Of a stretch of DNA of 12,916 nucleotides, positions 6,546 to 12,916 are shown piece by piece (the first letter of the stretch is position 1; every line of letters starts with the position of its first letter). This DNA is from an uncultured Bacteroidales bacterium. Lineage in GTDB: Bacteria; Bacteroidota; Bacteroidia; Bacteroidales; UBA3824. Location of the stretch: assembly GCA_937877455.1 (NCBI GenBank), contig CALFIU010000126.1, positions 1 to 12,916 on the forward strand. Direction: 5' to 3'. The position numbers and the translations under genes are program-made. The notes below the pieces were generated by a model. It did not search any database. It was not told the DNA's origin and saw nothing but the letters and a program-made list of their open reading frames with translations.

Positions 6546-7715
6546 TTACTTCAAATACTCTCCCTTTCTAATCTCCATTACATATTTAACTATAAGACCT
6601 GTGATATACTTGACATCCTCAAATGTCACACCCATATGCATTGGAAGAGAGACAACGTGTTCACTCACGAAATCTGCATTCGGACAAGTTCCTTTACCGT
6701 ACTCATACATTCGGTAATCAGTATTTGCTACATAATGAACTCCCGGGTAAACCCCATTTGAATTGAGATACATCATAAGTCCATCACGATCCTTTACTAA
6801 AATCTGATACAAATGTTGTGATGTAACGCAGTCGTTAGGAACATTAACAAGACCAATTTGATTAGGATACTGAGAGAATACCTCGGTATACCATTGTGCC
6901 AACGCTCTTCTATAAGCATTGTCACGATCCAAATGCGGAAGTTGTGCCAATGCAATACCTGCCATAATAGCGTTGCCATTATATTTGTCTCCAACATACT
7001 CTACATCATACTTCCACTTATACGTACCCTCCTTATTGATAGTTCTTGCATACGTATCTTTGTTGATGCCAAGCCATGCTTTTTTTCTAAAAATTTCATC
7101 AAGTTCTTCTGAATCCGTACAAATCACACCACTATCTCCCGTTGGCAAGTTCTTAACTGCCTGAAAAGAATATACTGTAATGTCTGCATCTCCATTCGTA
7201 CCTGGAATGCTACCATCCTTATAACGAGTACCTGACATATGCGCAGCATCAAGAATCAACTTCAATCCACGCTCTTTGCATATTTTAACAATTTCCTTAA
7301 ATCGGCCTGTATTACCACCAAAACCAACAAAAATTACTGCCTTTGTTTTTTCGGTTATATGTTCTTCAACAGACTTTGGATCAAGACAAAGCGTATCGTC
7401 TATATCAGCAAAAACCGCTTTCAGATTACTCTTTGCAATAGCATGGTTTGTGGTGATAAACGTCAACGGTGTGGAAATCACCTCGTCACCATCCTTCCAA
7501 CCATATAGTTCCTTCATAGTGTCAACTGCCATATAAAGACCTGCCGTATTAGAATTGATATAATAGACACATTTGTGTCCTGTATACTTTTTCCATGCTT
7601 CTTCGAACTCTACGGTTTTGAACCCCATACCAGTCCAACCCTTTTCAAGACATTCTCTTACTTGCGCAAGACACGCCTCTACGTCAAAACTCGCTTTAAA
7701 TAATTGAATTCCCAT
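6546..7715 (-). CDS. DegT/DnrJ/EryC1 PLP aminotransferase
   Basis: These enzymes transfer an amino group, usually from glutamate, to a keto-sugar nucleotide, giving an amino sugar. The 389 residues show SNTAGLYMAVD (55-65, phosphate-binding N-terminal motif), the PLTFITTNHAI region (83-93), LILDAAH (153-159, D156 pairs with the PLP ring) and YSFQAVKNLPTGDSG (182-196), where K188 is the expected Schiff-base lysine. The C-terminal part with the GVHYV strand is present, so the enzyme seems intact. It is the first gene after a consensus promoter with a leader of about 80 bases. A keto-sugar nucleotide is the normal substrate. Because no dehydratase lies in the window and the downstream genes make acyl or aldehyde intermediates, transamination of an aldehyde is a possible but speculative alternative. 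Confidence 0.88.
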   Translation of the reverse strand: MGIQLFKASFDVEACLAQVRECLEKGWTGMGFKTVEFEEAWKKYTGHKCVYYINSNTAGLYMAVDTMKELYGWKDGDEVISTPLTFITTNHAIAKSNLKAVFADIDDTLCLDPKSVEEHITEKTKAVIFVGFGGNTGRFKEIVKICKERGLKLILDAAHMSGTRYKDGSIPGTNGDADITVYSFQAVKNLPTGDSGVICTDSEELDEIFRKKAWLGINKDTYARTINKEGTYKWKYDVEYVGDKYNGNAIMAGIALAQLPHLDRDNAYRRALAQWYTEVFSQYPNQIGLVNVPNDCVTSQHLYQILVKDRDGLMMYLNSNGVYPGVHYVANTDYRMYEYGKGTCPNADFVSEHVVSLPMHMGVTFEDVKYITGLIVKYVMEIRKGEYLK

Positions 7716-7804
7716 CGTATTTTTACATTATAGTGCTTCGTTATTTTTATTATCTTACATATTATGTGAAGCCCATAACCAAAATATGTAATGTTTATAT
7801 ACTG

Positions 7805-7835
7805 CAAAAGTATGTTTTATTTCTTTTTCTGCAAA
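7805..7835 (-). promoter_or_regulatory. Bacteroidetes consensus promoter for the acyl module
   Basis: On the minus strand TTTG (7832-7835) is followed after exactly 19 bases by TACTTTTG (7805-7812), a full match to the Bacteroidetes TTTG and TAnnTTTG consensus. Transcription would start near 7797, about 80 bases before the aminotransferase ATG. The 203-bp gap 7716-7918 holds nothing else I can name: no hairpin with T-run that would end transcription from the upstream gene, and no long inverted repeats of the kind that flank phase-variable Bacteroides promoters. Confidence 0.75.
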
Positions 7836-7918
7836 TTTTTTTTTACATTTTTTTCTTTAAGTCCAACTAAGCACTCAATTATGACAAATCATTATATTGC
7901 CAATAATAGAGAATAACT

Positions 7919-9103
7919 CTATTGAGTTTTTGTCTTTTTCCTACTATATGCATGTCCAAATATATGTGTTTTAGCTCTCCTTACTACTTCTTTTAATCCA
8001 AAACTTTTCATATAAAAAATTATAAGATAAAAAAAATCAAAAGGACGTGATGCATAATAAACAATTCTACGAAGTGTAAAATTTTTACATCTCATATACA
8101 CTTTGTTTTCTTCAAGCAATTCCGGTATATATTGACAAAATCTCTTAAAAACAGCATCATCTGAGAAATTTTCCATCACATTCTGAACTGCGTTTTTTAA
8201 ACAATTAGTACGCAAATTACAATCCGTGATAACCTTTTTTAGAGTTTCATACCATGATTCATAATTATTTTCAGCCAAAAAACCATTTCGATTGTTCTCT
8301 ACAACAAATGTATATGGTTCAGTGTTTGAATAAACTCCAACAATTCCTTGTATTGTATATTCCAAATATTTATTAAAATATTTACATTTTGAAAATTCAT
8401 CATTACCAAGCGGAGCCAAGCCAATATCGAAATGACTATCCTTCATATACTGTCGATACTTCATAAGTGGCATTCCTTGAACATATTCACAAGGGACATC
8501 AACTTTAGGATGTACACCCACAAAGGTTAATTCTATTTTATTATTAAACTCAGAAAATAATTTAGTAATAATCGGGTTAACATATTTATCAAACAAACTT
8601 GCATGACTAGAAGCTGCTGCATATACAATTCTCACTCTATCTTTCGCCTTCCTCTCTTGCAAATCAGGTAATTCCTCCTCCCGAACCACTGTATCACTTA
8701 AAGCGATTCTCTTTCCACTGGTATACTGCATATAGTTATTTGCGATATAACTACTTGTAGACCAAATAATATCAGAATACGATAAAACTTTAATTAATCC
8801 CTTTTTTCGCCATGGAATAGTGGGCATACTTTTAGGAAGATTTAATAAATCATCGTCCAAAAATGTCACAACCAAATGCCTAGCATCCTTTGCCATCTTT
8901 GCAATTTTCCATGAAAATATATCCATTGGACGAACAAAAATAATTATATCGCTTTGATTAACTGCTTGTTCGTTAACATCAGACAAATATACAAACTCTG
9001 ATTTCAATCCATATTTTGCTTCGATATGCTTAAACATAAGTCTCATTGTACTAATAGTAGGCATATCATTTTCAAAAACAAACAAAAGTTTATTCATGTC
9101 CAT
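7919..9103 (-). CDS. GT4-like glycosyltransferase
   Basis: This protein likely adds one sugar of the repeat unit at the cytoplasmic face of the membrane. Its 394 residues follow the two-domain GT-B plan. The N-terminal half ends near 155; RVRIVYAAASSHASL (157-170) opens the nucleotide-sugar domain, and HFDIGLAPLGNDEFSKCKYFNKYLEYTIQG (224-253) is the typical GT4 donor-binding stretch with its glutamate at 248. The last 50 residues are basic with a hydrophobic patch (355-366) and may touch the membrane. The start is ATG 9101-9103, with a second ATG two codons on (9095-9097) that would also fit. It overlaps the flippase gene by 14 bp, so co-translation is likely. Donor and acceptor sugars are unknown. 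Confidence 0.75.
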   Translation of the reverse strand: MDMNKLLFVFENDMPTISTMRLMFKHIEAKYGLKSEFVYLSDVNEQAVNQSDIIIFVRPMDIFSWKIAKMAKDARHLVVTFLDDDLLNLPKSMPTIPWRKKGLIKVLSYSDIIWSTSSYIANNYMQYTSGKRIALSDTVVREEELPDLQERKAKDRVRIVYAAASSHASLFDKYVNPIITKLFSEFNNKIELTFVGVHPKVDVPCEYVQGMPLMKYRQYMKDSHFDIGLAPLGNDEFSKCKYFNKYLEYTIQGIVGVYSNTEPYTFVVENNRNGFLAENNYESWYETLKKVITDCNLRTNCLKNAVQNVMENFSDDAVFKRFCQYIPELLEENKVYMRCKNFTLRRIVYYASRPFDFFYLIIFYMKSFGLKEVVRRAKTHIFGHAYSRKKTKTQ

Positions 9104-10547
9104 TCTTTCTAAAAAGTGTCTCCAAAATATCTTTCAACTCTGAAACTTTTAAAACTATTGCAGAAACTACATATACAAGTATTCCGATTATTAACTTTAT
9201 TGTAATAGAAATCATAATATTTTCCAACTGTAAACAATACTGTACAAATATAATCGTCAATGTCATCAATATTGTACAGACAATTGGTTTCCACATATCA
9301 CCCAAAACTTCAGACATTTTATAATGAATTAATTTCCACACTTCCAAATAAGTCACTATTGACACCAACACAGCAATTACAGCACCAACCAAAGCAAGAG
9401 TATTTATTGAATAATCAAGTATAAAGCCGAAAATAAACAAACCTAACGACATTAATATTAATCGAATAACTTCTGTTTTTACTCTCAATCTACTATATCC
9501 TAATGCGAAAAAAACCTGTACATTAATCAACATATATGGAGTTGCCAAATAATATAGAGACGCATATTGCATCATTCTGACAGAAGGAAGCCATTTATCT
9601 GTGAAAATAAGAATTATCATTTCTTCCGCCACAAGAATCATCCCAACCATAAGAGGTATAAGCCAAAAACTTGTCATCGCAACCACTTTACGTACAATCC
9701 TTTTCACTCTCTCTAAATCAGATTGTGATGCCGATATGGTAGGAAGAAGCACTGAAGATATCGCTCCAAAAGTGTAAAGAGAAAACTGCATAGGCAACTG
9801 ATTTCCTTTGTCATAATAACCTAAATCTGAAACTGAATATTTCTTTCCTATAACAACATTATAAATATTTCCCCCCAAAAAATTCAAAAAAGAAGATCCA
9901 ATAACACCTATACTGAAAGGCAGCATCTGCCTAATTCTGTCAAAATTAAAATTCCATTGAAATTTCCATTGTACCTTAATGAATAGCAAAACTGTCAAAA
10001 TAAATTGTTGAACTAATCGCTGAAACACTAATGCCCATACACCAAATCCAACATACGCCAATACTATTCCTAAAATTCCAGACACTAAACTCGCAACTGT
10101 ATTACACAAGAATAATAATTTAAACTGCATACTTCGGTTAACAATTCCATTTCTAACCGCATTAAAAGCTTGAAAGAAAAAAGTCAATCCTATGACACGT
10201 AAAACAGCAACAAGTTCAGAAGAAGAATAATACTCTGCAACATAAGGAGCTATAAAAAAAAGAATTCCATACAAAACAACAGACATAGAAAAACTGACAG
10301 TAAAAACAGCATTATAATCATATTCATCTATTGTTTTCTTACGAATAAGTGCAGTACTAAACCCTCCATCAATCAATATATCTGACAAATTAGTAAAAAC
10401 AGCCGTCAGTGCAATCAATCCATAATCGTTAGGCAGTAAAATACGTGCCAATACAATTGACACTAACATTGAAATTCCTTTAGCGGAAAATTGCTCTAAT
10501 ATTTTCCACAATGAATTTATTGCAAACTGTTTTTTACTAATATCCAT
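9090..10547 (-). CDS. Wzx-type polysaccharide flippase
   Basis: The predicted flippase moves the lipid-linked repeat unit across the inner membrane. The 485-residue protein is strongly hydrophobic, with about 12-14 membrane segments, and starts with the amphipathic stretch SLWKILEQFSAKGISMLVSI. The LARILLPNDYGLIALT motif (34-49) is typical of the WzxC/TuaB branch of the MOP flippases, and the mid-protein GNIYNVVIGKKYSVSDLGYYDKGNQLP stretch fits as well. Length matches the family. It sits between the polymerase-like and glycosyltransferase genes, as in Wzx/Wzy-dependent loci. No defect is seen. Confidence 0.88.
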   Translation of the reverse strand: MDISKKQFAINSLWKILEQFSAKGISMLVSIVLARILLPNDYGLIALTAVFTNLSDILIDGGFSTALIRKKTIDEYDYNAVFTVSFSMSVVLYGILFFIAPYVAEYYSSSELVAVLRVIGLTFFFQAFNAVRNGIVNRSMQFKLLFLCNTVASLVSGILGIVLAYVGFGVWALVFQRLVQQFILTVLLFIKVQWKFQWNFNFDRIRQMLPFSIGVIGSSFLNFLGGNIYNVVIGKKYSVSDLGYYDKGNQLPMQFSLYTFGAISSVLLPTISASQSDLERVKRIVRKVVAMTSFWLIPLMVGMILVAEEMIILIFTDKWLPSVRMMQYASLYYLATPYMLINVQVFFALGYSRLRVKTEVIRLILMSLGLFIFGFILDYSINTLALVGAVIAVLVSIVTYLEVWKLIHYKMSEVLGDMWKPIVCTILMTLTIIFVQYCLQLENIMISITIKLIIGILVYVVSAIVLKVSELKDILETLFRKNGHE

Positions 10548-10584
10548 TTATCATACCCCTCAATGTCGTTATTTCAATACAAAA

Positions 10585-11823
10585 TCAAAAACTGACACTA
10601 TTATATACCCTTACCAAATCGTCAGGATTTGTTTTTAAAGTAATTACCCAAAGAACCAATATTAATAATAAAAGCGCGGTCTGCATCTTCATTCCTTTGG
10701 CAACAAAAAAGGTTGACACACCTACTTGCGCATTCCTAACATTAAAAATCATTGCAAATTGAATCAGCATAAAGCAATCAAATACACGTTCAAATGATAG
10801 GTTAATTATAGATATCGGCAGAAAAAGCAACATTAAAATATTCATTTCAGAAATTTTCATGCACACATTATCACTTTTTTTACGAAACATTTTTTTCCCG
10901 ACATACGACTTGCATCTCCTATCTTTTAATATAAATTTTCCTGATTGTATAGTACACAAATTCTCTTTACCAATACTAAATCTATTTTCACTTAATAACT
11001 TACATGCCCTATCTGTCAAAATAAACATAAGCAAGTGCTTAAATAGAATCAAGACAACTGATTTTATAGAAGTCTTATCTCCATCAAAATACCCTGAAAT
11101 TCGTTTGATTGTTGTTTCTGAAATATGTACTCTCTGCAAAAAATTGAGAATCGTATTTGTCGGAATAGTTTCAAACAATAATGAACACATAGTAACTACA
11201 CCAACGATAATATAATATTTCTTTGAAAAAAATCTTCTATCTTTACGATTAATCACTAAAAAAATTAAATACACATACGCTATAATATGAATTTGTGCGC
11301 ATAGCACAACAATGATGATATACTTCACCCTATTTAGCCATTGATTTGTAAATAAAAGAGGAAAAGTGTTAATCATAATTGCTGCAACCATTGCATTTCT
11401 CATTTGTGTAACATACGCCACAAAAGGCATCAATATTGATAATGCAATCACAGCATTGTAACTATCTGTATATTTTCTAATTCCGTTAATCAGCAACAAC
11501 ACAACAATTGAACACCAAATAGTTTTAAATAGATTAAAACTAATTTTCAAATCATGGCAAGCAAATTGTATAATATCAAATAAAGGTTCTTTGCCATGTG
11601 ATAATCTCTTATTGTATGCCCAACTATACATTGATAAATCATACGAATCCTTGATTGTTATGGCAAACATCAAAACAAGGGAAAAAATAATAATTGACAA
11701 AAGACCAATTCTACATTTAGTTTCTAAAATTTTAAAAGTTAAGAATTTATCTCTCTTGAATAAACCAATATACAATAGAAATAATCCTACAAAGAATAAA
11801 AAAAAATATTTTAGAATACCCAT
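10585..11823 (-). CDS. EpsG-family polysaccharide polymerase (Wzy role)
   Basis: This 412-residue membrane protein has many hydrophobic segments and hydrophilic loops. Features shared with EpsG-type polymerases are DSYDLSMYSWAYN (59-71) after the second membrane segment, VTQMRNAMVAAIM with R142-N143, AQIHIIAYVYL with H179, and a late SFERVFDCFMLIQF segment. Such proteins join repeat units at the outer face of the inner membrane. Sequence similarity among polymerases is low, so the call rests on these short motifs, the membrane pattern and its place beside the flippase. The loop at about 275-320 is unusually long and basic (many K and R). It lies 37 bp upstream of wzx and 7 bp after the previous gene. 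Confidence 0.72.
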   Translation of the reverse strand: MGILKYFFLFFVGLFLLYIGLFKRDKFLTFKILETKCRIGLLSIIIFSLVLMFAITIKDSYDLSMYSWAYNKRLSHGKEPLFDIIQFACHDLKISFNLFKTIWCSIVVLLLINGIRKYTDSYNAVIALSILMPFVAYVTQMRNAMVAAIMINTFPLLFTNQWLNRVKYIIIVVLCAQIHIIAYVYLIFLVINRKDRRFFSKKYYIIVGVVTMCSLLFETIPTNTILNFLQRVHISETTIKRISGYFDGDKTSIKSVVLILFKHLLMFILTDRACKLLSENRFSIGKENLCTIQSGKFILKDRRCKSYVGKKMFRKKSDNVCMKISEMNILMLLFLPISIINLSFERVFDCFMLIQFAMIFNVRNAQVGVSTFFVAKGMKMQTALLLLILVLWVITLKTNPDDLVRVYNSVSF

Positions 11824-11830
11824 ATTTCAC

Positions 11831-12742
11831 CTAACATGTAATCTCATCAAGCATTGCATCTATAGTATGATTTTCTTTTATTGTCTCCCATACATTGACA
11901 TAATCCTCTTTTAAAAAAGACGGAAGGTCTGATAATTGATTTTTGCCCAATATAAAAACATTTTTCTTATGATACAAATCCTTGTTGATAATATTCTTAT
12001 TTGTAGTAATTAACTTTATTCCAATTACTGTTGCTTCTATATCTCTCATCGTCACACCTTCTTGATTTGGCATAGTTATGTTCAAAAGTGCACGACTCTT
12101 CGCATCATATTCGACAACTTGTTCGTATGAAATTGGATTTTGGTAAAAACTCTTCGTCCTCGAATATTTTCGATCCTTAGTAATAATGAATTTAGTTTTT
12201 AATCCAAGACTATTCATTTTTTTTTCCAATTCAAGTAATTGTTCTCCGCGTCCTTTATCTCTACCGATAAAAAAAACATCTATTTCAGGATTCTGCTTTT
12301 TTATATTTATGGCAGGAGAAGCCCACTTTTTAAAAAGTCTGATACCATATTTTTTGCTATCATAATCATCATATGTCCAAATACGAATTTTGGATGGTAT
12401 TTTATCTGGAGAAATATTTCTAGCTCTTCCAACCATATTGTCATATATAAAATTGATCTGAACATCAGAATATATTTTTTTTATCCATCTAAGATAATGT
12501 TCTGTTATATTGACATCAATAATGTTTACAAATGCAACATTTTGATGAAGAACAGCTTTATTATACCAAATTGTTTTAGGTAAAAAAGGAAGTCGGAAAC
12601 ATAATTCTCTAAATAACCTCAAAGGAAAATTATCCCCATAATAAGGAGAAAAAACTTTAATACCTTTATCTTGTATAACCTTTCTTGCATACCCTTTAGA
12701 TGCCATTATATAAATAATATTATCTACTGTCCATTGTGTCAT
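11831..12742 (-). CDS. Predicted glycosyltransferase of polysaccharide loci
   Basis: The 303-residue soluble protein belongs to a type common in O-antigen and capsule clusters but little studied. The segment DVFFIGRDKGR (155-165), the KFIITKDR strand, and SYEQVVEYDAKSRALLNI followed by PNQEGVTMRDIEA (205-237) with GIKLITTN fit the second half of a GT-B fold, where the MRDIEA glutamate would be near the donor. The N-terminal half (MASKGYARKVIQDKGIKVFSPYY) would be the acceptor domain. A good AGGGAG sequence precedes ATG 12740-12742, supporting this start, although the later Met13 is possible. It is the first gene visible in the operon. The sugar transferred is unknown, and some relatives might modify rather than extend the glycan. 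Confidence 0.62.
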   Translation of the reverse strand: MTQWTVDNIIYIMASKGYARKVIQDKGIKVFSPYYGDNFPLRLFRELCFRLPFLPKTIWYNKAVLHQNVAFVNIIDVNITEHYLRWIKKIYSDVQINFIYDNMVGRARNISPDKIPSKIRIWTYDDYDSKKYGIRLFKKWASPAINIKKQNPEIDVFFIGRDKGRGEQLLELEKKMNSLGLKTKFIITKDRKYSRTKSFYQNPISYEQVVEYDAKSRALLNITMPNQEGVTMRDIEATVIGIKLITTNKNIINKDLYHKKNVFILGKNQLSDLPSFLKEDYVNVWETIKENHTIDAMLDEITC

Positions 12743-12829
12743 AACTTATCTCCCTAATTTTTTGATGTTCCCATTTTTTCCGTCCCTATTTGTATGATAA
12801 AAACTAAGTGCATGGAATCAACTTTTTAA

Positions 12830-12860
12830 GAAAAATACTTTTATATGATTATTTTTCAAA
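12830..12860 (-). promoter_or_regulatory. Near-consensus Bacteroidetes promoter
   Basis: TTTG (12857-12860) is separated by 19 bases from TATTTTTC (12830-12837) on the minus strand, one base from the TAnnTTTG consensus. The start would be near 12822, about 80 bases before the glycosyltransferase ATG. The layout (spacing and leader length) is the same as at 7805-7835. Only 16 bp of genomic DNA lie beyond it, so a longer upstream operon cannot be excluded. Confidence 0.5.
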
Positions 12861-12876
12861 TAGTTGCCTTAATTTA

Positions 12877-12916
12877 AGATCGGAAGAGCGTCGTGTAGGG
12901 AAAGAGTGTAGATCTC
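12877..12916. other. Illumina adapter sequence, not genomic
   Basis: From AGATCGGAAGAGC at 12877 to the end, the bases match the reverse complement of the Illumina universal (P5-side) adapter, which on the other strand ends CTCTTCCGATCT. It is a library artefact left on the contig end and should be trimmed; biological sequence ends at 12876. Confidence 0.97.

Noticed and set aside
7716..7918. Possible invertible (phase-variable) promoter as in Bacteroides capsule loci
   Set aside because: No pair of long inverted repeats flanks the promoter; only short chance symmetries such as AGAG/CTCT are present.

Overview
The window is AT-rich and looks like an accessory locus of a Bacteroidales bacterium (Bacteroides, Prevotella or Parabacteroides type). 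Two upstream regions carry the Bacteroidetes housekeeping promoter pattern (TTTG, 19 bp, TAnnTTTG or a one-mismatch version). Most starts have A-rich leaders without a clear Shine-Dalgarno sequence, and the gene content is that of a surface polysaccharide (capsule or O-antigen) locus. The genus cannot be fixed from the sequence. The last 40 bases (12877-12916) are Illumina sequencing adapter, not genome, so the real contig ends at 12876.

Left part (1-2284), a mobile-element scar. It begins with a possible gene fragment (1-150) cut by a 25-bp tandem repeat that resembles an IS21-type end. Next comes an internally deleted IS30-family element (196-760) that keeps both terminal repeats and both ends of its transposase but has lost the catalytic middle. 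Then comes an apparently intact IS481-like element (818-1932) with a DDE transposase, followed by a small orphan gene (2027-2284). These last two genes run rightward and converge on the polysaccharide operon.

Middle part (2233-7715), a six-gene leftward operon with its own consensus promoter at 7805-7835. In transcription order it encodes a DegT-family PLP aminotransferase, a GNAT acyltransferase, an acyl carrier protein, an AMP-forming acyl ligase, a LuxE-family acyl-protein synthetase and a LuxC-family acyl reductase. Together these look like a carrier-protein and aldehyde-forming acyl module rather than standard nucleotide-sugar synthesis. The LuxC homologue appears to have lost its C-terminal part at the junction with the mobile-element region.

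Right part (7919-12742), four leftward polysaccharide assembly genes: a predicted glycosyltransferase, an EpsG-like polymerase (Wzy role), a Wzx-type flippase and a GT4-like glycosyltransferase. A near-consensus promoter lies upstream at 12830-12860. No terminator is visible between this block and the acyl module, so both may be read as one unit with an internal promoter. Sugar-nucleotide genes, the initiating transferase and any UpxY-like regulator would lie beyond the contig end.
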